Of a stretch of 5,814 nt of DNA, positions 1 through 5,772 are shown piece by piece. The DNA comes from CAVZLD01 sp964522605. GTDB taxonomy: Bacteria; Planctomycetota; Planctomycetia; Pirellulales; Pirellulaceae. Each line of letters begins with the position of its first letter. Position 1 is the first letter of the stretch. The position numbers and the translations under genes were made by a program. The stretch is taken from contig CAZFWV010000414.1 in NCBI GenBank assembly GCA_964522605.1, positions 1-5,814 of the forward strand. The letters run 5' to 3'. The notes beneath the pieces are model-generated. The model was not told the origin of the DNA, made no database searches, and saw only the letters and a program-made list of their open reading frames with translations.

Positions 1-89
1 CAACGCTTGTTGCGAACAAGCGGGATGAAGAACGGATTCGCGAGGTCGTGCAGCAGTTGGAAAAGCACAAGTGGCTGCGTTACCTATAG
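1..89 (+). CDS. 3' end of an unidentified upstream gene (partial)
   Basis: Reading from base 3, 28 codons stay open to a TAG at 87-89. The peptide ends in a charged, helix-like stretch (EERIREVVQQLEKHKWLRYL). The other two plus frames do not give a better candidate: one stops at once, and the third is the non-conserved upstream extension of ruvX. The stop lies 22 nt before the ruvX start, which suggests co-transcription. The fragment is too short to assign to a family, and I do not recognise it. Confidence 0.6.
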   Translation, partial: TLVANKRDEERIREVVQQLEKHKWLRYL

Positions 90-111
90 TTGGTTGGGGA
101 GTACGCAGCGG

Positions 112-573
112 ATGGGGAAGGCGAAGGGACGAATTGCCGCGATCGATTTTGGGACCCATCGTCTGGGAATCGCGGTGACGGACCCGCAGCAGACGTTGGC
201 CAGTCCGGTGGCGACCTATACCCGCCGGACGCCGCACCAGGATGCCGACTACTTCCGCCGCCTGACACAGGACGAGCAAATCGTCCGTTTCGTCGTGGGA
301 TTACCGGTCCACCTGGATGGCCGCGAAAGTCGCATTTCGCGGGAAGCACGCCATTTCGGCCGGTGGTTGGTCGAGCAGACGGACTGCCCGGTCACCTACT
401 TTGATGAGCGGTTCTCCTCCGCGGAAGCCGAAGAAAAACTCCGAGCTGCTCCGCTCAGCCCACGGCAACGCAAAGAACGGCGCGACATGCTGGCGGCACA
501 GATTCTGTTGACGGCATACCTCGAAGCCGGTTGTCCTCTGGGAGAATCGCCGGCTCAAGGTTTAGATGAGTAG
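112..573 (+). CDS. ruvX: RuvX/YqgF-family putative Holliday junction resolvase / pre-16S rRNA nuclease
   Basis: A 153-residue cytoplasmic RNase H-fold protein, close to the family's usual 140-150 residues. Family motifs occur in order: AIDFGTHRLGIAV at residues 10-22 with acidic D12, VVGLPVHLDG at 61-70, YFDERFSSAEAE at 96-107 with D98/E99, and DMLAAQILL at 125-133 with D125. These acidic positions match the expected metal-binding active site. The family was first proposed to resolve Holliday junctions, and E. coli YqgF is linked to maturation of the 16S rRNA 5' end; which role applies here cannot be told from sequence. The frame is open further upstream to base 7, but those residues are not family-like. 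The ATG at 112 has a GGGGAG Shine-Dalgarno at 96-101 and places the first strand of the fold at the usual distance. The gene converges on the minus-strand small CDS with a 5-bp gap. Confidence 0.93.
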   Translation: MGKAKGRIAAIDFGTHRLGIAVTDPQQTLASPVATYTRRTPHQDADYFRRLTQDEQIVRFVVGLPVHLDGRESRISREARHFGRWLVEQTDCPVTYFDERFSSAEAEEKLRAAPLSPRQRKERRDMLAAQILLTAYLEAGCPLGESPAQGLDE

Positions 574-578
574 GTGCC

Positions 579-797
579 CTACGCTTCGTCGGCTTCCGCC
601 ACCTCTTCGGCCGCCCCGCCTGTCGCGCTTGCTTCTTCGCCCGGATGCGCAGTCTCGTACTCATCCATCAGCACGGAGGGGCAGACTTCCTCTTTGCCAC
701 ACTGTTGGCAAACCACATGGATTAAATCCGTGCTCGATAGACGCAGCGCATTATCCTGGCACAACTGGTAGAGCTGTTTCAAATGGACACAGGTCAT
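579..797 (-). CDS. Small cysteine-containing protein, possible zinc-binding (hypothetical)
   Basis: A 72-residue protein starting MTCVHLKQLYQLCQDN. The cysteines are C3, C13, C30, C33 and C39; the CQQC pair followed by C39 (VCQQCGKEEVCPS) resembles half of a zinc ribbon. An amphipathic helix (about 5-20) precedes it, and the last 20 residues are a low-complexity Ala/Glu/Gly tail, probably disordered. There is no signal peptide or membrane segment, so it is probably cytoplasmic. The frame runs open upstream to about 1100, but that extension overlaps the protease-like gene and reads as noise. The ATG at 797 has a strong GGAGG 8 nt upstream. The stop is 5 bp from the ruvX stop on the other strand. 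It lies 142 nt downstream of the protease-like gene, so it may share that transcript or have its own promoter. I do not recognise a named family; metal binding is inferred from the Cys pattern alone. Confidence 0.75.
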   Translation of the reverse strand: MTCVHLKQLYQLCQDNALRLSSTDLIHVVCQQCGKEEVCPSVLMDEYETAHPGEEASATGGAAEEVAEADEA

Positions 798-805
798 ATT
801 CGCTC

Positions 806-810
806 CCTCC
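806..810 (-). promoter_or_regulatory. Shine-Dalgarno site fixing the start of the 72-aa CDS
   Basis: On the minus strand, GGAGG lies 8 nt before the ATG at 797-795. It is the main reason for choosing this start over the longer open frame, whose N-terminal part overlaps the neighbouring gene. Confidence 0.7.
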
Positions 811-939
811 GTGCCGTTAAATGGATGATGGTTTTCATGTCGGCCTGAATTCGAGCGATGAAGGGGAGCGAACGGTAAGACGGGTACGTTGGTCGCACCC
901 CACTCGGTTCCAGCCCTGCCGCCCGGCTCGACCGTTTTC

Positions 940-2091
940 TTATTCGCGTCGAGCGACCGTCTCCTGCGGAAGATCTCCCTTGAACTGATTGATCCATGGC
1001 AGAATTGCGGCCGCCGGCAACGCGTAACTTGCAATTCGCTCTGCGCGGGCAATGTTAATCCCCACAACACGACCTTCCAGGTCCACGACCGGGCCTCCAC
1101 AATGCTCCGGCAACAGGAAAGTGTCGTGTTGAATCACAGGTGGGAAGCCCGTCCGGCGAAAACTCAAATCGCCACCTAGGAAACTCTGAAAGTCGCTGTA
1201 CTCCAGATCCAGTTCCGTTCGGCGGCCGAGTCGTACCTCGATGGTCATTTCCTCTTCATCGCGGCGGAGCCGGATCTCGACACCGTCTCCTGGTAGATGC
1301 TGACTGATCGTCTCGACGAGCGACTCGCTCCGCTGGATCTCCGTGTCATCCACCTGCCGGATCAGGTCTCCTGGCTTCAAGCCAGCCAGATCGGCCGCGC
1401 TGTCCGCGAGAACTTCCGTGATGATCACACCCTCCTTCACGTCTCGCAAACGGATGCCCAGGACGGCGTCGCGCGCGATCTCTCGTGGAGCGATGCTGAC
1501 AATGCCCACCGCGAGTGGTTCCGCACGACCGACGGTGGCCGTCGCCAGCAGACTTCCCACGGGCGGAGGGTCGGCCTGCGACCAGCGGACCGGGCGTAGG
1601 TCCGTTGCGGCGACCTTCAGCATCGCCAAGTCATACTCTTCCAGTTGCCCGACCACCTCGGCCGCCACCTTGCGGCGGTTGAATAACTGGCACTCCAACT
1701 TGCCCGGTGCGTTGACGACCTCACTGGCCTTTGTGACGATCATTCCCTCCGAGCCGACCACGGTCCCCATGGCGACCGTTTCTCCCTGGCGGAGGACCCG
1801 CACTGTGGAACGACTGACGCGTGATACGGCCTTGGCAAACGCCGATTTGACTTTCTGGTGGTTCTTGCCGACCTCCCAACCGTTGTCCACCTGATCCAAC
1901 CAACCGCTGAGTAACGCCGCGTCGTCCCGCGTCTGCACGCTGACCGGGCGGCGAACGAGCTGCAACGGATTGAACGGTCGCTGCGCGTGCCACAGTTGGT
2001 GGGCACCGTACCCGCTGAGCAAACTCAGCAGCACGAGCAACACAATGAGGCGACGAAAAGAGAGTCTCGTCTTGGGTTCGGTGTCTGACAT
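940..2091 (-). CDS. Membrane-anchored, degenerate trypsin-like protein with an internal PDZ domain
   Basis: A 383-residue protein from the ATG at 2091. A short charged N-terminus precedes one hydrophobic segment (about residues 14-30), predicting an N-in signal anchor with the rest outside the cytoplasm. Residues 85-205 resemble the first barrel of HtrA-type S1 proteases, including the Asp strand YDLAMLKV (D154) and GIVSIAPRE (196-204). A PDZ domain follows at about 206-290 (AGLKPGD at 236-242). Sequence matching the second barrel then resumes: VIQHDTFLLPEHCGGPVVD at 319-337 and RVVGINIARA. In ordinary HtrA proteins PDZ domains follow the whole protease domain, so here the PDZ is inserted. 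The triad is broken: the usual TAAHVV is VTKASEVV (119-126), without His, and the usual GDSGGP is EHCGGP with C331 for Ser. It is probably a non-catalytic scaffold or regulator; residual Cys chemistry cannot be excluded. An alternative GTG start at 2130 adds 13 residues and overlaps the upstream stop as GTGA. Neither start has a clear Shine-Dalgarno. Confidence 0.88.
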   Translation of the reverse strand: MSDTEPKTRLSFRRLIVLLVLLSLLSGYGAHQLWHAQRPFNPLQLVRRPVSVQTRDDAALLSGWLDQVDNGWEVGKNHQKVKSAFAKAVSRVSRSTVRVLRQGETVAMGTVVGSEGMIVTKASEVVNAPGKLECQLFNRRKVAAEVVGQLEEYDLAMLKVAATDLRPVRWSQADPPPVGSLLATATVGRAEPLAVGIVSIAPREIARDAVLGIRLRDVKEGVIITEVLADSAADLAGLKPGDLIRQVDDTEIQRSESLVETISQHLPGDGVEIRLRRDEEEMTIEVRLGRRTELDLEYSDFQSFLGGDLSFRRTGFPPVIQHDTFLLPEHCGGPVVDLEGRVVGINIARAERIASYALPAAAILPWINQFKGDLPQETVARRE

Positions 2092-2126
2092 CGGTTGATC
2101 ACAGATCCGGCGAGAGGGGATGGGTT

Positions 2127-3152
2127 TCACGGACGGCGTCCGAGTTCAACCCGCAATTCGTGAATCTTGTTTTCGCGCCGCACTTCCAGTTCGACGATTT
2201 TTCCGGGTGAATACTTGCGAACTTCCTGCTGCAACTTTCCAAAGGAATCGATTTCCGCTTCGGCCAGCCGCAGCACCAAATCGCCCGGCTTCAACCCAGC
2301 ACGCTCGGCCGGCGATCCGGGAACGACCTGGAGCACTCGGGCCTGAGGTGAACGACTGTCTTCCGTCACACCGAGCCAGCCTTCTGGATCGTTTTCGAGC
2401 AGTCCCCAAACCTCACCGCGCGCCAATCGATCCCAAGACTCCTCGTATGGAGCAATGGGAACATGGACGTTAATGGTCAAATTCTTTCCGATGCGACTGT
2501 GAATGCCAATCACGCGGCCTTCGAGATCAAACAAGGGGCCGCCCGAATCGCCACCGACTAGAGTGCAGTCGGTCAGCAAGGCACTTTCTTCAGCCTTCAG
2601 AATACGGCCGAACCGCAAGACCGGCAACCGTTGCGGAGTAAAGCCGCCTGGATGGCCGGTTGCGAGACACCATTGTCCGGCTCGTAAATGGGTCGATTCT
2701 CCCAAGGGTGCGAATGGCCACGGGCCCGCATCGGAGATTCGGATCATTCCAGCGTCCAACTCCTGGTTCAGGCCGAGCGTTCTGCCGCGGGCAATTCGAC
2801 CGTCGGGCAGCAGAATCGTCGCCGCACGATTCGGTGTTCCGACGACGTGCGCGGCGGTCAGAACATCGCCCTGTTCGCTGACGATTACCCCGCTGCCGTT
2901 GGCCCGTCCGACTTGAATCGCCACGGTACAGGACAGGATGCGAGGTGTCAGTTCTTGGATCCGCGCCTGGAGCGCCTTCAGCTCTTCAAGGCCCGCGGGC
3001 GAAGATCCATCCAGGACACGCGAGAGGTGAACGGTGGTCGAGGCTTCCTCGGCATCGAGCGGAGCCGAACCAAAGGTCCAGCCGCAGACGATCCCCGGCA
3101 GCAGAAGAAGGGGGCGGATCCACGCTCGGGTTTTCCAGCAGCTTTGCTCCAT
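2127..3152 (-). CDS. HtrA/DegP-like exported serine protease with C-terminal PDZ domain
   Basis: A 341-residue protein. The N-terminus (WKTRAWIRPLLLLPGIVCGW, then SAPLDAEEA) is a plausible signal peptide ending near residue 34, predicting export. The trypsin-like domain spans about 65-235 with a complete triad: H102 in LTAAHVV, D133 in LDAGMI, and S203 in GGDSGGP. A PDZ domain occupies about 256-338 (AGLKPGDLVLRL at 285-296). One protease plus one PDZ is the DegS/HtrA-like layout, shorter than the two-PDZ DegP. The family degrades or checks misfolded envelope proteins, and the PDZ usually binds exposed C-termini. The ATG at 3152 is chosen because the signal peptide starts there. The frame is open to 3308, and an ATG at 3218 would add 22 charged, unconvincing residues. 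No strong Shine-Dalgarno precedes 3152. The gene is first in a minus-strand cluster, directly before the degenerate paralogue, so co-expression is likely. Confidence 0.92.
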   Translation of the reverse strand: MEQSCWKTRAWIRPLLLLPGIVCGWTFGSAPLDAEEASTTVHLSRVLDGSSPAGLEELKALQARIQELTPRILSCTVAIQVGRANGSGVIVSEQGDVLTAAHVVGTPNRAATILLPDGRIARGRTLGLNQELDAGMIRISDAGPWPFAPLGESTHLRAGQWCLATGHPGGFTPQRLPVLRFGRILKAEESALLTDCTLVGGDSGGPLFDLEGRVIGIHSRIGKNLTINVHVPIAPYEESWDRLARGEVWGLLENDPEGWLGVTEDSRSPQARVLQVVPGSPAERAGLKPGDLVLRLAEAEIDSFGKLQQEVRKYSPGKIVELEVRRENKIHELRVELGRRP

Positions 3153-3213
3153 TCGCGGCCCGCTAATTTGGTTTCTCTCGTGACGTTTACGCCCGAATGC
3201 GCCTCGATCGTTT

Positions 3214-3219
3214 ATCATA
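3214..3219 (-). promoter_or_regulatory. Weak candidate -10 box for the protease gene
   Basis: The minus strand reads TATGAT here, one base from the TATAAT consensus, about 60 nt before the ATG at 3152. No recognisable -35 hexamer lies 16-18 nt upstream; that position falls near the inverted repeat at 3227-3246. Planctomycete promoters are poorly defined, so this is tentative. Confidence 0.2.
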
Positions 3220-3226
3220 ATCAAAG

Positions 3227-3246
3227 CCAACCCGACCGGGGGTTGG
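3227..3246. repeat. Perfect 7-bp inverted repeat in the divergent intergenic region
   Basis: CCAACCC (3227-3233) and GGGTTGG (3240-3246) are exact reverse complements separated by 6 nt. The repeat lies between the divergent protease and SDR genes, just upstream of the candidate minus-strand -10 box. It could be a regulator-binding dyad. No T-run follows it on either strand, so a terminator is unlikely. Confidence 0.5.
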
Positions 3247-3372
3247 TTCCAATCGTTTTGCCGGGAAATGCTCTCAGAGATCTTTCGCATCCCCCCCGTA
3301 ATGGTCAAGATCGCGACGGACCGCTTCCGATTTCAAGCACCAACAGGGGGGGCGTGTCGACGATCCTCGATC

Positions 3373-3378
3373 AGGGAG
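3373..3378 (+). promoter_or_regulatory. Shine-Dalgarno supporting the GTG start of the SDR gene
   Basis: AGGGAG lies 8 nt before the GTG at 3387. An in-frame TAA at 3381-3383 rules out any start further upstream, so the GTG is well supported. Confidence 0.6.
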
Positions 3379-3386
3379 ATTAACGC

Positions 3387-4280
3387 GTGGCGAAGCCAAA
3401 GAAGTTGGTATTGGGTTGCGGGTATCTTGGCCAGCGCGTCGCACGTCACTGGCGAAAGGCCGGTGCCGAGGTCTGGGTCTCGACGCGGCAGAGTTCCCGA
3501 GCCACTGCGCTGCGCGCCGAGGGTTTCCAGGTCCACATCGCAGATGTAACGAAGCCCGATTCGCTCAAGGCACTACCGCGCGTCGAAACCGTTTTATATT
3601 CCGTTGGTTATGATCGTTCCTCGGGGCAGTCACAGAGCGAGGTTTACGTCGACGGGCTGTTCGCGGCACTGAATGTCCTCGGGCCCGATGTGGAACGACT
3701 GATCTTCACCAGTTCAACGGGCGTTTATGGGCAGAACGACGGACAGTGGGTCGACGAGCGATCCGTTTGTGAACCAATCCGCGAAGGCGGTCGTGTGTGC
3801 CTCGCTGCGGAGGATGTGTTGCGCTCGCACCCCGTCGGATCGCGTGCCGTGATTCTTCGCTTGGCCGGCCTGTACGGTCCAGGACGGGTCCCGTACCTGC
3901 GGGATCTGGTGGCGGGCGAGCCGCTGCGCGTCGCCACATCCGGCTTCCTGAATTTGATTCACGTGGATGATGCGGCCCATACGGTCCTGCAGGCCGAGAA
4001 ACTCGCCACACCGCCCGACCTGTTCGTTGTGTCCGATGGGAACCCGGTGACTCGACGTCATTATTACGAGGAAATCGCCGCCCATTTGGGAGTTCGTCCG
4101 CGATTCGCTCCGCCTGCTCCCAGTGATCCGCAGACGCAGCGCGCCGCCAGCAGTAAACGGGTCAGCAATCATCGGTTGCGGGAAGATTTGCAGGTCGTGC
4201 TACAGTATCCGAGTTACCGAGAAGGACTGGCGCAGATTCTGAAGTCCTGGGGTGAGATCTCCGGGCCGCTCAAGTCGTGA
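3387..4280 (+). CDS. NAD(P)-binding Rossmann-fold protein, extended/atypical SDR (NAD-dependent epimerase-like)
   Basis: A 297-residue cytoplasmic protein starting at GTG. The nucleotide-binding motif GCGYLG (10-15) opens the Rossmann fold after only nine residues. Further SDR features are DVTKPDSL (53-60), the strand RLIFTSSTGVYG (104-115), RLAGLYGPGR (158-167) and NLIHVDDAAHTVL (189-201), typical of the sugar epimerase/dehydratase superfamily. The active site is not standard: the Tyr-x3-Lys expected after the TSSTGVYG strand is missing, and that region reads EPIREGGRVCLAAEDVL (129-145). This matches my memory of the YeeZ-like subgroup, in which the Tyr is also absent. The substrate is unknown, and it may bind the cofactor without classical SDR catalysis. 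It is transcribed away from the protease cluster and is probably co-transcribed with the MBL gene 40 nt downstream. Confidence 0.88.
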   Translation: MAKPKKLVLGCGYLGQRVARHWRKAGAEVWVSTRQSSRATALRAEGFQVHIADVTKPDSLKALPRVETVLYSVGYDRSSGQSQSEVYVDGLFAALNVLGPDVERLIFTSSTGVYGQNDGQWVDERSVCEPIREGGRVCLAAEDVLRSHPVGSRAVILRLAGLYGPGRVPYLRDLVAGEPLRVATSGFLNLIHVDDAAHTVLQAEKLATPPDLFVVSDGNPVTRRHYYEEIAAHLGVRPRFAPPAPSDPQTQRAASSKRVSNHRLREDLQVVLQYPSYREGLAQILKSWGEISGPLKS

Positions 4281-4320
4281 CCGTCGTCGAGACCTTCTAG
4301 CCTTTGCCTGAGAATCCAAT

Positions 4321-5103
4321 ATGTTGACGCGGAAACCCTTGTTCCCCCACGTTCTTGAAATCAATCATCAAGCCCGACATATCCTGGGCTGCAATGTCTA
4401 TATCGTCTTCGACGGTCCCGACTGGATCTTGATTGACATCGGATATGAGGAGACTGTCGAAGAGATCATCGAGATGATTCGGCAGATGGATTTTCCGTTG
4501 GCCCGCTGCCAGACCATTGTGGCGACGCATGCCGATGCCGATCACGTTCAGGGCTTGGCCAAGGCAAAACAGATCCTGAAAACCACGGTGACCGCGCATC
4601 CGCTCGCGGGTCCACCCCTGGAAACGGGAGACCGGCTAAAGACCTTTGCCGAGATCGAGGCGCAGGGGATTCACCTGGACATGCCGCCCGTGAAAGTCGA
4701 CCACTGGATCGACGAAGGCGATCAACTTCGGGTTGGCGAAAAGACGCTCGAAGTCTGGCACACTCCTGGGCACACCGACAGTCAATTGGCCTTTCGCATG
4801 GGCTCGCTGCTCTTCAGCGGAGACAACATCTTCCGGGATGGGTGCGTGGGGGCCATCGACGCTCATCATGGCAGCGACATCCCCGCTTTCCTCCGGTCGC
4901 TCAGACGCATCCAACAGAGCGATGTCGAGTGGCTGCTGCCCAGCCACGGTCCGCTCTTCCGCAAGGATCAAAACCTGTTGGAGGCCACGATTCAGCGACT
5001 GGAAGGCTACCTCCATATGGCGGACTTTGGAACTTGTGCGATCGACTGGCCGCTGATGGATCAGTGGGAGGACGAGCTCGCATCCGGCAAATTGCCCGAA
5101 TAG
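4321..5103 (+). CDS. Metallo-beta-lactamase-fold hydrolase
   Basis: A 260-residue cytoplasmic protein with the MBL motifs in order: THADADH (H70, D72, D74, H75), HTPGHT (H151), SGDNIF (D168) and LPSHGP (H209). Most ligands for a two-metal site are therefore present, but the canonical HxHxDH is HxDxDH, with Asp in place of the second His. The fold covers roughly residues 10-210, and a helical C-terminal segment (about 215-255) follows. The superfamily includes glyoxalase II-type thioesterases, nucleases and lactonases; nothing here identifies the substrate. The ATG is the first possible start, since an in-frame TGA sits at 4309-4311. The ribosome-binding site is weak. The 40-nt gap from the SDR gene contains no terminator, so an operon is likely. 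Confidence 0.9.
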   Translation: MLTRKPLFPHVLEINHQARHILGCNVYIVFDGPDWILIDIGYEETVEEIIEMIRQMDFPLARCQTIVATHADADHVQGLAKAKQILKTTVTAHPLAGPPLETGDRLKTFAEIEAQGIHLDMPPVKVDHWIDEGDQLRVGEKTLEVWHTPGHTDSQLAFRMGSLLFSGDNIFRDGCVGAIDAHHGSDIPAFLRSLRRIQQSDVEWLLPSHGPLFRKDQNLLEATIQRLEGYLHMADFGTCAIDWPLMDQWEDELASGKLPE

Positions 5104-5104
5104 T

Positions 5105-5121
5105 CTAGGCAACTTGCCTGG
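5105..5121 (+). terminator. Weak hairpin after the MBL gene, possible terminator
   Basis: AGGCAA and TTGCCT (5107-5119) are complementary around a single central base, so a real hairpin would keep only about four or five pairs with a small loop. A short TTT follows, then mixed pyrimidine-rich sequence. The position, two bases after the stop codon, is right, but the stem is weak. Confidence 0.25.
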
Positions 5122-5197
5122 TTTGTGGTCGGGTCCTTTCTCTTGCTCCGATTGTGCTGTTTCTGTCGAATGTTCCTCCCGCATTCTGCCGATTTAA

Positions 5198-5210
5198 ACC
5201 CTCGGAGGGT
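5198..5210. repeat. Short inverted repeat upstream of the secreted-protein gene
   Basis: ACCCTC and GAGGGT flank a central G about 80 nt before the ATG at 5287. The adjoining TTTAAA makes this the most AT-rich spot in the 183-nt leader. It could be a regulatory dyad or a leader hairpin; no -35/-10 pair is convincing in this gap. Confidence 0.3.
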
Positions 5211-5286
5211 ACCTGCTGGCACCTTAGTCACGGGCCCACCTCCGCCGTGCTTGTGTCGCGGCCGTCCAATCCAAGGGGGGGAGTTC

Positions 5287-5613
5287 ATGATCCGTCGCAT
5301 GTCTTTGCTGATTCTGCTGCTGACCGCAGGAATGATGCTGTCGGTCAGCGCCAATTGCCAGGCACAGCAGGCCTTCGGGCGGTCGTGGAATGCGGAACGG
5401 CCGGTGTACGACTGGGACCGCTTCTACCACTACCCGTACCTGTACTACCCGCAAAACTTCTGGACCGACCAGTACTACCGAAGTAGCAATAGCCTGTACT
5501 ATCGGTATCCGCCCGAAATGCGGATCCCGGTTTATAACAAGAAGTGGCACAACTATTATCCGAGTTGCCGCCTCTATCACAGCGGGCATCACTTCAATCT
5601 GGATGTCTTCTAG
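5287..5613 (+). CDS. Small secreted Tyr-rich protein (planctomycete-type hypothetical)
   Basis: A 108-residue protein. Residues 1-26 form a classic signal peptide: MIRR, a Leu-rich core, and SANCQA before QQ; the Cys at 24 does not sit in a good lipobox. The mature chain of about 82 residues is strikingly aromatic, with 15 Tyr, 4 Trp and 5 His, in blocks such as YDWDRFYHYPYLYYPQNFW (41-59) and YYRYPPEMRIPVYNKKW (71-87). It ends GHHFNLDVF. No catalytic motif is visible. I recall similar short proteins in planctomycete genomes, some labelled calmodulin-binding, but I see no basis for that label here. The ATG follows a G7 tract running into GAG (5275-5283), which can serve as Shine-Dalgarno. The frame is open upstream to a GTG at 5125, but those residues are unconvincing and would bury the signal peptide. 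A cell-surface role is inferred. Confidence 0.85.
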   Translation: MIRRMSLLILLLTAGMMLSVSANCQAQQAFGRSWNAERPVYDWDRFYHYPYLYYPQNFWTDQYYRSSNSLYYRYPPEMRIPVYNKKWHNYYPSCRLYHSGHHFNLDVF

Positions 5614-5772
5614 ACCTCACTTCGCCACGGGGGTTGTCCAGCTTCGAAGGGTTGGTTGTCCGGAGGAATACGAACAAGATTCACTCTTCCTCTGGAGGGT
5701 GTGCAGTTTAGAAGTTGTTGGTTCAGAGGAACTTATTGTTGGAGGGCGATTCCACGCAATTCGTTTAACGGC
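5614..5772. other. G/T-rich non-coding tail with short direct repeats
   Basis: No ATG occurs on the plus strand here. Two frames stay open towards the window edge, but neither gives family-like protein, and the terminator lies inside both. GGTTGTCC occurs twice (5632-5639 and 5654-5661). A longer imperfect pair shares GAAG, GTTGGTT and GAGGAA (5646-5668 and 5711-5731). It may be a long 3' UTR of the secreted-protein gene or a separate small RNA ending at the terminator. Confidence 0.35.

Noticed and set aside
7..111. N-terminal extension of ruvX
   Set aside because: It overlaps the end of the upstream gene in another frame and precedes the usual RuvX N-terminus.
798..1100. N-terminal extension of the 72-aa small CDS
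   Set aside because: It overlaps the protease-like gene in another frame, is not family-like, and the ATG at 797 has a strong Shine-Dalgarno.
1343..1894. Plus-strand open frame (183 codons) opposite the pseudoprotease gene
   Set aside because: Ser/Thr/Arg-rich shadow of a clearly homologous minus-strand gene, with no family motif.
2688..3383. Long plus-strand open frame (231 codons) opposite the HtrA-like gene
   Set aside because: It is antisense to a gene with an intact triad and PDZ, has no recognisable domain, and its composition (Arg/Pro/Ser-rich) is typical of GC-rich shadow frames.
3714..4172. Minus-strand open frame (152 codons) opposite the SDR gene
   Set aside because: Shadow of the Rossmann-fold gene, without motifs or a supported start.
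5143..5176. Possible -35/-10 pair (TTGCTC, 17 nt, TCGAAT) upstream of the secreted-protein gene
   Set aside because: Each hexamer matches only four of six consensus bases, which is expected by chance in a gap of this length.
4636..5184. Minus-strand open frame (182 codons) opposite the MBL gene
   Set aside because: The plus strand carries all the MBL motifs here; the antisense translation shows none.
5125..5286. N-terminal extension of the secreted protein from a GTG at 5125
   Set aside because: It would place about 54 unrelated residues before a textbook signal peptide that begins at 5287.
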